A stretch of DNA of 41,049 bases, from assembly GCA_013334225.1 (NCBI GenBank), contig JAAXXY010000024.1, positions 1 through 41,049 on the forward strand, given 5' to 3'. A program made the translations under genes and the position numbers. Of the stretch, positions 15,721 through 24,360 are shown piece after piece. This stretch comes from Chlorobiaceae bacterium. GTDB lineage: Bacteria; Bacteroidota; Chlorobiia; Chlorobiales; Chlorobiaceae. Positions within the stretch are counted from its first letter, which is position 1; each line of letters begins with the position of its first letter. The notes beneath the pieces are model-generated. The model worked only from the letters and a program-made list of their open reading frames with translations, had not been told where the DNA came from and did not search any database.

Positions 15721-17353
15721 AATCACCATACTTTTCGTTGATGATGAACTGGATATACTCAGTTCGCTCAACCGTTTTCTGCGAAGGGAAACGTACAGAA
15801 AACTCTTTGCGGAAAACGGGTTTAAAGCGCTTGAATTGCTTGAAGCCAATGATGTATCCGTGGTTGTTTCCGATCTTCGCATGCCGGAAATGAACGGGCT
15901 GGAACTGATCAGCGAAGTGAAGAAACGCAAGCCCGATGTTCTGCGTCTCATATTGAGCGGATCCCAGGATTTCGATCAGATCATCAATTCCATCAACAAA
16001 GGTGAGGTTTTCAGGTTTGTTCCGAAACCGGTCGATCCGGAAGCATTCAAGAAAGTGCTCAATGATTCTATCGACTATTATTGTCTTAAAACCGAACGCG
16101 AAGAACTGTTTGAGGAGATTTCAAGGAAAAACACGGAACTGCTGAAGGTAAATGAATCGCTCAGTCTTATGGCGCAGGATCTCAGGCGGAGCGAGGAAAA
16201 ATTCCGCTCCATGACCGACGCTGCGCAGGATGCCGTTTTCATGATCAATCATGACGGCAGGATCATTTACCGGAACAATGCCGCCGAGTCCATTTTCGGT
16301 TTCAACCGTAATGAATATCATGATCAGCGTTTAACCGATATTCTATCATCCGATTTTCGGGACGTCGATTTTCTCGATATCTGTAAAAAAATATCTGAGA
16401 ATACTTCCGGGAATGGTGAATACCTTGTCATGCAAATCAACGGATTGAGAAAAAATGGAACGATTGTGCCGCTCGAGATTTCCAGGGGATGTGTTCATAT
16501 AGATTCCATCCCGCATACCGTACTGATTGCACGGGATATCACGGCCCGCGTTGAAGCCGAAAAAAGCCGGATACGTTACGAAAGCATGCAGAAAGAGCTC
16601 GAGTCCGAAATCGAGAAGAAACTTCTCCAGGGAGTGGTGCCCTTGACGCTTCGGGGTGCTTCAATCAGCAGGCTGATGATGACTTCGGGGCATCTTGACG
16701 GTGATTTTACCGAATTTGTTGTCTATAATGATCATCAGGTCGATTTGCTTATCGGTGATGTTATGGGGCACGGTATTCAGTCTGCACTGATCGGGGCAGG
16801 TATCAAATCGCTTTTTCTTAAAGTGCTGGCGCAAAGGAAATATTCTCTGAGAGAACTGCCCATGCTGCAGGATATTGTAGCGGGGGTGCATGATCTCTGC
16901 ATCTCTGAACTTATGGAGCTTGGTTCTTACGCGACAATGCTCTTCATGCGACTGGATCTTGAATCGGGCTTCTTTACAATGGTTGACTGCGGACATCCTC
17001 CGGTCATTCATTTTCATGCCGAAACCGAAAGCTTTTCTCTGCTTAAAGGTGAACAGCTGCCTATAGGTATGATCAAAGAGCAGGAATATCGTGCGCATTC
17101 CTATCCTGTTTTTCAGAACGACATTCTTGTTCTTTATTCTGATGGAATTACAGAGTGCTGTTCACCGGACAATACGATGTTCGGCGAGGAACGTCTTGTC
17201 GAATTGATCAGGATGCATCGTGAAAAACCCCCGCATCTCATCATTGAAGAAATCAAAGAGGCGGTTTCCGGCTTTGCCACGCGCGAGGCTTTTGACGATG
17301 ATGTTTCCTGTATAGTCATACGTATCGGAAATTCCGGTTTTTCAACTGGTTAA
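15704..17353 (+). CDS. Response regulator with PAS and PP2C (SpoIIE/RsbU-type) phosphatase output
   Basis: 549 residues. The receiver (7-122) has FVDDE, D57 in VVVSDLRMPEMNG and K108 in FVPKP, of the RpfG/CheY-like type. A helical linker leads to a PAS domain (about 165-283) and then a PP2C-type Ser/Thr phosphatase: DGDFTEFV (D332/D334), IGDVMGHGIQSAL, LYSDGITE and DDDVSCIVI supply the metal-binding acidic residues. Such proteins dephosphorylate STAS-domain antagonists when their receiver is phosphorylated. Two STAS genes and an RsbW-like kinase lie 1.7-4 kb downstream on the same strand, so these are the expected substrates. It overlaps the kinase gene by 17 bases and ends 140 bases before the EPS genes. 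Confidence 0.9.
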   Translation: MKDRSEITILFVDDELDILSSLNRFLRRETYRKLFAENGFKALELLEANDVSVVVSDLRMPEMNGLELISEVKKRKPDVLRLILSGSQDFDQIINSINKGEVFRFVPKPVDPEAFKKVLNDSIDYYCLKTEREELFEEISRKNTELLKVNESLSLMAQDLRRSEEKFRSMTDAAQDAVFMINHDGRIIYRNNAAESIFGFNRNEYHDQRLTDILSSDFRDVDFLDICKKISENTSGNGEYLVMQINGLRKNGTIVPLEISRGCVHIDSIPHTVLIARDITARVEAEKSRIRYESMQKELESEIEKKLLQGVVPLTLRGASISRLMMTSGHLDGDFTEFVVYNDHQVDLLIGDVMGHGIQSALIGAGIKSLFLKVLAQRKYSLRELPMLQDIVAGVHDLCISELMELGSYATMLFMRLDLESGFFTMVDCGHPPVIHFHAETESFSLLKGEQLPIGMIKEQEYRAHSYPVFQNDILVLYSDGITECCSPDNTMFGEERLVELIRMHREKPPHLIIEEIKEAVSGFATREAFDDDVSCIVIRIGNSGFSTG

Positions 17354-17493
17354 ACACAGACGACATGTCAGACAGGGTTGTTTCTATCAGGTAGAGTAAA
17401 GGAAAAGGGAAGGAGTAGCGAAACGCAAAATTTTATAAATGTAAGCGATGTCCTGTTTCCTTAATAACGGTAAACGTCCATAACATAAGAACT

Positions 17494-18237
17494 ATGCGGA
17501 CTCTACTTTGCGGTGTGTCTTTCGAGCAGGTGACATTTTCCGTGGCTGTTTCCCAGATACTTGAAGCTGCGAGACAGGGCAGAAAAGGTCTCGTTGTCAC
17601 TCCGAATGTCGATCATCTTGTGATGCTTCAGGATGATGATGAGATGCGAAGGATCTATCAGCAGGCTCTTTTCAGTTATGCTGACGGCATGCCTATCGTC
17701 TGGCTCAGCCGGATCAAAAAAAATCCTCTACCCGAAAGGGTCTGCGGTTCCGATCTCCTGATCGCCCTTTGTGAAAAATCAGCCGGTACCGGCCTGAACA
17801 GTTATTTTCTTGGCGGAAATCCGGGTATTGCCGATCAGGCGGCAGGCAAGCTGCGTGCCAGGTTTCCAGGATTGAATATCGTCGGGACCTGGTGCCCTCC
17901 CTTCGGATTTGAAAAAGACAAAGAGCAGACCGAACAGATCATCGATGACATCAACTCGAAAAATGTCGACCTGCTCTTTATTGGTGTAGGTGCGCCTAAA
18001 CAGGAAAAATGGGCTGATGCCAATCTGGATCGTCTCAAGACAGGACCCATTCTGTGTGTAGGAGCCTCTTTCGATTTCGCTGCCGGCTCAGTGAAAAGAG
18101 CGCCGTTATGGGTTCAGAAAAGTGGGTTTGAATGGTTATGGAGGCTCTTGAGCGAGCCTCGCAGGTTATGGAAACGTTATCTGGTCCGGGACAGCCGTTT
18201 CATTCCGCTGGCTTTGAGGGAAATATTCAAAACATGA
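17494..18237 (+). CDS. WecG/TagA/CpsF family glycosyltransferase (GT26)
   Basis: 247 residues, full length for GT26. Motifs seen: VVTPNVDHLVML, YADGMPIVW (Asp of the active site), ERVCGSDLL, YFLGGNPGIADQAA, VDLLFIGVGAPKQEKW and GASFDFAAGSVKRAPLW. The C-terminal basic/aromatic region ending in EPRRLWKRYL is the membrane-association part. These enzymes add the second sugar, often ManNAc or a uronic acid, to an undecaprenyl-linked first sugar. It is the first gene of the EPS run and precedes the initiating transferase, which supplies the expected acceptor lipid. Confidence 0.93.
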   Translation: MRTLLCGVSFEQVTFSVAVSQILEAARQGRKGLVVTPNVDHLVMLQDDDEMRRIYQQALFSYADGMPIVWLSRIKKNPLPERVCGSDLLIALCEKSAGTGLNSYFLGGNPGIADQAAGKLRARFPGLNIVGTWCPPFGFEKDKEQTEQIIDDINSKNVDLLFIGVGAPKQEKWADANLDRLKTGPILCVGASFDFAAGSVKRAPLWVQKSGFEWLWRLLSEPRRLWKRYLVRDSRFIPLALREIFKT

Positions 18238-18316
18238 AAGAAGAGTCTATATCCGTGCCAGGGTATTACAGCGTTTGATGGGACTCATCCACTAACAGTC
18301 TGAATAATTAATCCAT

Positions 18317-19036
18317 ATGGATCTTGATCCAACAGTACGAAAAGAGCTGATACGCACCATAAGCAGTTCGATCAATCCAAGGTTCCGGTACCGGAGACAA
18401 TTGAAGGTCAGAGCATGGGAATTGACAATCAGGTTTTCCTACCTGCTGAAAAGATTGCTTGATATTGCTGTTTCGATTGCAGCACTGATAGCGCTCTCTC
18501 CGCTTTTTCTCCTTACGGCATTAGCTATCTGGATCGAGGACCCTGGCCCTGTTTTTTATGTGTCGATACGTGTCGGATGTAACGGAAGGCATTTCCGGTT
18601 TTACAAATTCCGCTCGATGGTGGTCAATGCGGAAAAGATCAAGAAAGAGCTTGAGGCGCAGAACGAGTCATCGGCTGGGGTAATCTTCAAAATGAAGAAA
18701 GATCCTCGGATCACAAAAACCGGCAGCATCATCAGAAGGTTCAGCATCGATGAACTTCCGCAGCTGTTCAATGTTCTCAAGGGTGATATGAGCCTTGTCG
18801 GACCAAGGCCGCCAATACCGCCGGAAGTCGCGGAATATACCCTTGAACAGCGCAAACGCCTGCATGTCATACCAGGCATCACCTGTCTCTGGCAGGTCAG
18901 CGGCAGGAGTGATATTCCGTTCACTGACCAGGTCAGGCTCGATTTGCAGTACATCCAGAGCGCAGGTTTCATCAATGATATCCGTCTTTTGCTAAAAACA
19001 ATTCCAGCGGTGCTTTCCGGAAAGGGAGCATATTAA
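18317..19036 (+). CDS. Initiating sugar transferase (phosphoglycosyl transferase, WcaJ/PglC type)
   Basis: 239 residues. A basic N-terminal stretch is followed by one hydrophobic re-entrant segment (about 45-72, KRLLDIAVSIAAL) and the catalytic domain: PGPVFYVSIRVG, FRFYKFRSMV, DPRITKTGSIIRRFS, DELPQLFNVLKGDMSLVGPRP and PGITCLWQVSGRS. The Asp-Glu catalytic dyad is intact (D145-E146). The enzyme transfers a sugar-1-phosphate to undecaprenyl phosphate at the inner membrane and starts repeat-unit assembly. The nucleotide-sugar donor cannot be read from sequence. It is 13 bases upstream of a STAS gene, so regulator and enzyme are in one transcript. Confidence 0.93.
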   Translation: MDLDPTVRKELIRTISSSINPRFRYRRQLKVRAWELTIRFSYLLKRLLDIAVSIAALIALSPLFLLTALAIWIEDPGPVFYVSIRVGCNGRHFRFYKFRSMVVNAEKIKKELEAQNESSAGVIFKMKKDPRITKTGSIIRRFSIDELPQLFNVLKGDMSLVGPRPPIPPEVAEYTLEQRKRLHVIPGITCLWQVSGRSDIPFTDQVRLDLQYIQSAGFINDIRLLLKTIPAVLSGKGAY

Positions 19037-19048
19037 AAGGAGCAGAGT

Positions 19049-19387
19049 ATGAAGTTTCGAATTGATACAACTACCGGCCCTCATGTCGGCGTCGTTACGT
19101 TGAGCGGGAGGATCGACGCTGGAAACAGCAACGAATTGCAGAATTCATTTTTGTCATGGCTGCTGGAAACCACTCATTTTGTTTTTGATTGTTCCGGTCT
19201 CGATTTCATCGACAGCAGCGGCCTCGGTGTGATTGTTTCCTGCCTGCGAAAAGCACTCGAGCGCAATGGCGACCTCAGACTTGCCGGACTCGGGCCGAAA
19301 GTCGCAATGGTTTTTGAACTTACCAAAGCAAAAAAGCTTTTCTCAATTTTTCCCGATGCCGTCAGCGCGATACAATCATTCGGATAA
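19049..19387 (+). CDS. STAS-domain anti-sigma-factor-antagonist-like protein 1
   Basis: 112 residues, one complete STAS domain. It begins with a GVVTLSGRIDAGN strand-turn, then has FDCSGLDFIDSSGLGVIV, in which the DSSG loop (D55-S56-S57-G58) provides the phospho-acceptor Ser. A good ribosome site (AAGGAG) precedes ATG 19049. Proteins of this type switch partner: phosphorylated by an RsbW-like kinase, dephosphorylated by a PP2C phosphatase. Both enzymes are encoded nearby. Its position between the initiating transferase and a degenerate transferase fusion suggests control of polysaccharide synthesis rather than of a sigma factor. Confidence 0.9.
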   Translation: MKFRIDTTTGPHVGVVTLSGRIDAGNSNELQNSFLSWLLETTHFVFDCSGLDFIDSSGLGVIVSCLRKALERNGDLRLAGLGPKVAMVFELTKAKKLFSIFPDAVSAIQSFG

Positions 19388-19414
19388 AGCGAACCGTAAA
19401 CAGATCGATACTCT

Positions 19415-20809
19415 ATGAAAACACTTATTGTCATCAGAGAAAAGGACTATCAATGGGCACGTGTTGTTTTTCCGGACTTACATCCTCTTCTCCTGACGAT
19501 ATGCAACAAGCCTTATGTTGAGTTTCTTATCGATTTTTCTGTGCTTTCAGGCAGCAGGGAGATAAGGCTCGTCAGCGACGGTTCTCTCGGCGATGTCGAA
19601 GAGTACTGTGAGAACGGCAGCCGTTGGGGGGTTCAGACAAGCTATGCAAGCATACAAAGCAGTGACGATCTGCAGACCGTGATTGAAAAAAACAGGCGGT
19701 TCTGCGCCGATGAGCGATGCCTGGTCATCAATGGTATGGTTTTCATCAACTATGAAAAGCAAAATGACTATAAATCCCTGTTCGCGGCTATGCCCGCCGG
19801 TGAATTACTCTCCTGCAGTTGCGGGAGCCTCATATTGACCGGAATCCCGGCTGATCCGGATGGCATTCCCTTACCGATTCCCTTTACCCTCACCAGTATC
19901 GACTCTGTACGTTTATACTACAGGCTCGGCATCGACATTCTCAACGATGCGGCATCACCCTATGTCCTTCCAGGTTACAACAATGAAGAGCTCTGTCATA
20001 TAGGCAGGAATGTGATCATCGGTAAAAGCGCTGAAATAGTGAAGCCTGTGATTATTGGCGACAATGTGCAGATCCAGAGCGGTTCGGTTGTCGGTCCCGG
20101 TGCTGTTATCGGAAGCAATGTGATAATTGACAGAAACAGTACCGTTATCCGGAGTGTTGTCCTCGATCATACCTATATCGGCGAACAGCTCGAGGTGGAA
20201 GACAAGATTGCCGCAGGCAACATGCTGATCGAGCCTCAAAGCGGAGCATCGTTGGCAATAGAAGATCCCCACCTCCTGACCGGCATAAAAAAATCAGGAT
20301 CCACGGTACCTTTTTTACGGTATTTGTTGCATGCCCTTGGTGCAATGGTGATCATTATTTTCCAGTTCATTCCGTTTGTTCTGTTTTCTCCGGTCCTGAA
20401 ACTGCTGGGTAAATGGAAACAACGCACAGTCGAATGCTTTGCAGATGTTTCAGGAAAGACGCTGAAACTGTCCGAAACAGCAATCGAGACCGGCGGCCCG
20501 TTAAGCTTCTTTGCACTCTTTCTTTCTCTCGACCGTTTTACGCTGCTGTTCCGGGTACTTGCCGGACAAATTGCAATCATCGGCAGCCGTCCTGTGCCGG
20601 CAACCCCTGAAAACCGTGACCACCTGAATCGCATGCCTGGCTACAGGGCAGGGGTGTTCAGTTATGCAGAAGCTGAAGATTGGCCTGTTGACCTTGACGA
20701 CAGGGCAATAGTCGAACGTTTTCATACTGCTCAAGGCAAGCCGCTGCGTGATATAACCTTGACGCTGAGAGCTCTCTTTAACAGAATCCATGACAAATCC
20801 CTGCCATGA
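19415..20809 (+). CDS. Fusion of degenerate nucleotidyltransferase, hexapeptide coil and degenerate phosphoglycosyl transferase
   Basis: 464 residues. Residues 1-180 follow the sugar-nucleotidyltransferase scaffold (NKPYVEFLIDFSVLSG, NGSRWGVQTSY, CLVINGMVF), but the Gly-rich GGxGTRLxPLT loop is absent and the metal-binding Asp of the NGD motif is Met (NGM). Residues 190-285 are a left-handed beta-helix with hexapeptides (VIIGKSAEIVKPVIIGDNV). Residues 300-464 resemble the initiating sugar transferase: a hydrophobic segment (304-331), LSLDRFTLLFRVLAGQIAII, then GSRPVP and PGYRAGVFSY. The catalytic Asp-Glu dyad is Asp-Arg here (D373-R374). Both enzyme parts therefore look inactive or changed in function. 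The gene overlaps the second STAS gene by four bases (ATGA). A scaffold or regulatory decoy at the membrane is my inference; a divergent active enzyme is not excluded. Confidence 0.8.
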   Translation: MKTLIVIREKDYQWARVVFPDLHPLLLTICNKPYVEFLIDFSVLSGSREIRLVSDGSLGDVEEYCENGSRWGVQTSYASIQSSDDLQTVIEKNRRFCADERCLVINGMVFINYEKQNDYKSLFAAMPAGELLSCSCGSLILTGIPADPDGIPLPIPFTLTSIDSVRLYYRLGIDILNDAASPYVLPGYNNEELCHIGRNVIIGKSAEIVKPVIIGDNVQIQSGSVVGPGAVIGSNVIIDRNSTVIRSVVLDHTYIGEQLEVEDKIAAGNMLIEPQSGASLAIEDPHLLTGIKKSGSTVPFLRYLLHALGAMVIIIFQFIPFVLFSPVLKLLGKWKQRTVECFADVSGKTLKLSETAIETGGPLSFFALFLSLDRFTLLFRVLAGQIAIIGSRPVPATPENRDHLNRMPGYRAGVFSYAEAEDWPVDLDDRAIVERFHTAQGKPLRDITLTLRALFNRIHDKSLP

Positions 20810-21153
20810 TCATCAGTGAAAAAATCATCAGCAATATTTCCATCCTGGCTCCTGAGGGTTCGCTCGATGCCGCGACCGTCCCGCAGTTGCAGAACTTTAC
20901 GGCAAAATCAGAGCTTACCCCCACTCTTGTCCTCAACCTTTCCCGTGTGGATTTTCTCGACAGCAGCGGTCTCGGTGCAATAGTCGGAATGGCCCGTAAT
21001 AAAAGGGAATCAGGTGGGGATGTGGTATTGGCGTGCATGAACGACAGGGTCAGAAAAGTATTTGAAATAACCCGGGTGGCAAGGCTGTTTCATATTTTTG
21101 ACGACCTTGAAGCAGCTGCAGGGTATGCGGAAAAACATCAGAAAAGCTTATGA
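20806..21153 (+). CDS. STAS-domain anti-sigma-factor-antagonist-like protein 2
   Basis: 115 residues, complete STAS domain: ILAPEGSLDAATVPQLQNF, then LVLNLSRVDFLDSSGLGAIV with the DSSG phospho-acceptor loop (D52-S53-S54-G55), and a C-terminal helix (KVFEITRVARLFHIF). It starts inside the stop of the fusion gene and its own stop overlaps the start of the RsbW-like gene, both by four bases, so the three products are probably made in fixed ratio. It differs clearly from the first STAS protein, so the two are not a recent duplication. Confidence 0.9.
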   Translation: MIISEKIISNISILAPEGSLDAATVPQLQNFTAKSELTPTLVLNLSRVDFLDSSGLGAIVGMARNKRESGGDVVLACMNDRVRKVFEITRVARLFHIFDDLEAAAGYAEKHQKSL

Positions 21154-21578
21154 CCGCCACGATTATTCTGCCTGCAGAGATCTGTTATCTCCGGCTTGCC
21201 ACAATTACGGCAAGGACGGCGGCTGAAATCTTTACAGATACTCTCGATATAAAAGAGGGTGTTCATGACTTCTGTCATGCTTTTGAGCTCTCTGTCTGTG
21301 AAATTTTTTCAAATTCTGTCCGTTATGCTGACCCGACGAATGAGGAGAAAAACGTTACCATTTGTTTCAGTTCATGCAATGACAGGCTTACCGTGAGCGT
21401 AAGCGATGCCAATCCTCCATTTGAGCCTGTAACATCCCTGCCTGATATAAACAGCTACCCCGAAAAAGGATTTGGCCTTTTTATGATCCATCAGCTTATG
21501 GATGAAGTGATCTATACAAGGGAAAACGGGTGCAACCTGATAACCATGACAAAATCACCTGGGAAACATGAAAAGTGA
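21150..21578 (+). CDS. RsbW-like serine kinase / anti-sigma-type ATPase (HATPase_c)
   Basis: 142 residues, the length of RsbW/SpoIIAB-type proteins. The N-box is FELSVCEIFSNSVRYA (E51, N55). The G1 box reads VSDANPPFEP: the Asp (D86) is kept but the following DxGxG glycines are replaced. The G2 lid is GFGLFMIHQLMDEV. The expected activity is ATP-dependent phosphorylation of the DSSG serine in the STAS proteins encoded next to it. No sigma factor gene occurs in the window, so the second partner is unknown. The gene ends the tightly coupled regulatory run; a 311-base gap with a mobile repeat follows. Confidence 0.85.
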   Translation: MTATIILPAEICYLRLATITARTAAEIFTDTLDIKEGVHDFCHAFELSVCEIFSNSVRYADPTNEEKNVTICFSSCNDRLTVSVSDANPPFEPVTSLPDINSYPEKGFGLFMIHQLMDEVIYTRENGCNLITMTKSPGKHEK

Positions 21579-21701
21579 ACCACTAAAACAGTCAAAAATC
21601 CTGAGTTTGAATGAGTAATCAATATAAGGCAGATAATGAAAAATGACCGGGTATTATTACTCCGGCAACAATAAGTCGCAAGGAAATCCATGCAACGGGG
21701 C

Positions 21702-21801
21702 TGTCATTCCGCAATGAAGCGTAACGGAATGAAGAATCCATTTTATTACTATTCAATAATACATGGATTCTTCGGCCGACTGCATCGGCCTCAGAATGAC
21801 A
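21702..21801. repeat. MITE-like inverted-repeat element
   Basis: A 100-base element with imperfect mirror structure: TGTCATTC at the left end and GAATGACA at the right end, and an inner pair GAAGAATCCA / TGGATTCTTC around an A/T-rich centre. It is typical of dispersed palindromic elements of bacterial intergenic DNA. It fills most of the 21579-21889 gap between the regulatory run and the glycosyltransferase genes; the rest of that gap is A/T-rich and shows no gene. Confidence 0.7.
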
Positions 21802-21889
21802 AAATCGGAGCTGTTATTGCTAAACAGAATTGACAGTTATAATCGCCGGATATTAAATATAGCAAACACTATCGGGGTGCCTCCGCAAA

Positions 21890-23191
21890 ATGAAGAACAA
21901 GAAACTGAAGGTATTGTTGATTATTGAACAATGTAATCCGGAGTGGGCTTCCGTTCCTCTGGTTGGATATTGTTTCTATAAGCACATCAGCCAGCATGTC
22001 GATACAACACTTGTTACTCATGCGAGGAACAAGCCGGCACTCGAAAAAGCGCATCCGGACAGGGATATTATTTATATCGATGAAAGTGATTTTATAAAAA
22101 AATATTATGTTTTTGCAGAAAAGCTCAGCAAGATAAAAGGCAATATCATCTGGCCGATATACCATACGCTTACCTATCCTGTTTACGGTGAGTTCAACAA
22201 TCTTGTATATAAAAAGGTAAAGGGTTCCATCCTCAGAGGCGATTACGACATCGTACATGCCATTACCCCCATGATGCCGCGTTATCCGGTGAAGGCTGTA
22301 AAGGCATGCAGAAACACTCCATTCATTATAGGTCCGCTAAACGGGGGAGTTCCTTTTCCAAAAGGTTTTCAGGAGGTGGCCCGAAAGGAGTTTTCCGATC
22401 TGAATTTCCTGCGTGCAGTCGGCCGGTTCATTATCCCCGGTTATCGGGAAACCTATGAAAATGCGGATTATATTCTTGCAGGATCAACATACACATTGAA
22501 TCTGATCAAAGATCTGTTTGATATAAAGAATGAAAAGATCGAGTTGCTTTATGAAAATGGAATTCAGGATTCTTTTCTGAAAGGCTCAGAGAATATTTCA
22601 GAAAGAAATAACGAAACCGATAAAAAATTCAACCTTATTTTTGTCGGCCGTCTTGTGCCTTATAAAGGTGCCGATATGCTGATCGAGGCAATAAGCAGAC
22701 TGGGGCAGTCTGTTCGGAACAATATTTCTCTTACAGTCGTTGGTGATGGTTCCGAACGAAAAGTACTTGAACAACAGGTCAGGGAGTTGAACCTGGGGGA
22801 AACAATTACTTTTGCCGGTTGGGTCGAGCAGCAGGAAACAATCGGATATTACAGCAGATCGGATGTGTTCTGTTTTCCCTCCGTTCGGGAGTTTGGCGGT
22901 GCAGTGGTCATGGAAGCGATGGCTAACGGTCTTCCCTGTATTGTAGTCAATAACGGAGGTATAGGCGAATATGTAACCGAAGACACAGGATTCAGAATCG
23001 ATCCGGTTTCAAAGGAATTTGTCGTGCAGGAATTGGCGAAGTGTATAGAGCGATTGTTCGTCGATCGAACCCTTCGAGAAAACATGTCGCGAAATGCGGT
23101 TCAGCGTGCGAAAGGATTTTCATGGAGCTCGAAAGGTGACGCGATTATAGGAATTTATCAAAAGATGCTGGCAGCTCGAACGAGGATGTGA
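21890..23191 (+). CDS. Glycosyltransferase family 4
   Basis: 433 residues with GT-B fold. The N-terminal half has the acceptor-domain pattern ending in FIIGPLNGGVPFPKGF. The C-terminal Glycos_transf_1 domain contains NLIFVGRLVPYKGADMLIEA, VVGDGSERKVLEQQ, ITFAGWVEQQET and the E-x7-E motif in REFGGAVVMEAMANGLP. It transfers a sugar from an activated donor onto the lipid-linked repeat unit on the cytoplasmic side. Donor and linkage are not readable. It opens the assembly part of the locus, after the MITE-like repeat. Confidence 0.92.
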   Translation: MKNKKLKVLLIIEQCNPEWASVPLVGYCFYKHISQHVDTTLVTHARNKPALEKAHPDRDIIYIDESDFIKKYYVFAEKLSKIKGNIIWPIYHTLTYPVYGEFNNLVYKKVKGSILRGDYDIVHAITPMMPRYPVKAVKACRNTPFIIGPLNGGVPFPKGFQEVARKEFSDLNFLRAVGRFIIPGYRETYENADYILAGSTYTLNLIKDLFDIKNEKIELLYENGIQDSFLKGSENISERNNETDKKFNLIFVGRLVPYKGADMLIEAISRLGQSVRNNISLTVVGDGSERKVLEQQVRELNLGETITFAGWVEQQETIGYYSRSDVFCFPSVREFGGAVVMEAMANGLPCIVVNNGGIGEYVTEDTGFRIDPVSKEFVVQELAKCIERLFVDRTLRENMSRNAVQRAKGFSWSSKGDAIIGIYQKMLAARTRM

Positions 23192-23235
23192 CCGGTGTAT
23201 ATTTCGTTTGTTTAAAAAAATAATTTATAAAAAAT

Positions 23236-24360
23236 ATGACGGCACAGTCGACACCTGGCAATCAGAAAAAAATAGAGGAGCTGGAAAGCATAAGAGGATT
23301 GGCGGCTTTGCTTGTGGTTTTTTTTCATACTCCGAAATGGAATCCTATTTTGAATATTGCGATAATCAATAACAGCAATCTCATGGTCGATTTGTTTTTC
23401 GTCTTGTCCGGATTTGTAATTTTCAATGCTTACTCGGATAAGATATTGACAAAAAAAGATCTGATGCGTTTCCAGTTTCTTCGTTTTGGCCGTCTTTATC
23501 CGGTTCATATCATTTTTTTGTTTGCATTTGTGTTTATAGACCTGGTGAAATATATAGCCCAGATAAAGTTCGGTATTGTCAGTCCAAACAATATTCCATT
23601 TGAAAGGAATGATTTAAGCGCATTTATAAAAAACATATTTCTTGTCCAGTCAGTCTTGCCGAATCAGGATGGATCATTTAACGATCCCTCATGGTCAATA
23701 AGCGTTGAATTCTATACGTATCTTGTTTTTGGGTTGTGTGTTCTTTATTCTGGTAAAATAAAGATTCCGGTAATTATTTCTATAGCGCTTATATCACTTG
23801 TAATGCTTGCTACTGATACTTCATTCGGGTTTGTAAGTTTAATACGTTGCTTTGCGGGATTTTTTATCGGGTGCCTGACTTCATATGCAACGAAAGGAAG
23901 AAAGGTAACACTTTCTCCGTACATCGCATTTTTTGTAATCATTCTTTTGCTGTTGTTTTTACAATTAAAGAATGAGAGTACACCTACACAATATGATCTT
24001 CTTATTTATTTCATCACGTCAGCATTAATTGCTTCATTGATACTTTCACCGGAAAACAGCCTGATTAAAAAAATTTTAAACCTGAAAGTATTCACATGGT
24101 TGGGAGCGATTTCTTATTCAGTCTATATGTCTCATCTGGCAATCATATGGGCTGTCACTCAACTATTCAGGTTTATCTGGAAAAGACCGGAAATCATCGG
24201 TACCGATGGAAAAAGCATTCTTCAGCTTTCTGTTCCGGACGCTCTGGTTGCATGCAGTGTTATTGTGGTGTCAGTGCTTCTGGTAAGTGCATTTGTCTAC
24301 AACTTTGTCGAAAAACCTCTGAGGGCAAAATCACGTGATTTTGCTTTCAGCAAGATTTAA
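23236..24360 (+). CDS. Acyltransferase family 3 membrane protein (OafA/NodX type)
   Basis: 374 residues, about ten hydrophobic segments. The family signature is at the N-terminus: EELESIRGLAALLVVFFHT with the conserved Arg and His, followed by LMVDLFFVLSGFVIF. A later PSWSISVEFYTYLVFG segment and the ISYSVYMSHL region match PF01757. Such proteins add acetyl or other acyl groups to surface polysaccharides at the inner membrane. The gene is visibly richer in A and T than the regulatory genes upstream, which suggests separate acquisition. No clear ribosome site precedes the start. Confidence 0.92.
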   Translation: MTAQSTPGNQKKIEELESIRGLAALLVVFFHTPKWNPILNIAIINNSNLMVDLFFVLSGFVIFNAYSDKILTKKDLMRFQFLRFGRLYPVHIIFLFAFVFIDLVKYIAQIKFGIVSPNNIPFERNDLSAFIKNIFLVQSVLPNQDGSFNDPSWSISVEFYTYLVFGLCVLYSGKIKIPVIISIALISLVMLATDTSFGFVSLIRCFAGFFIGCLTSYATKGRKVTLSPYIAFFVIILLLLFLQLKNESTPTQYDLLIYFITSALIASLILSPENSLIKKILNLKVFTWLGAISYSVYMSHLAIIWAVTQLFRFIWKRPEIIGTDGKSILQLSVPDALVACSVIVVSVLLVSAFVYNFVEKPLRAKSRDFAFSKI

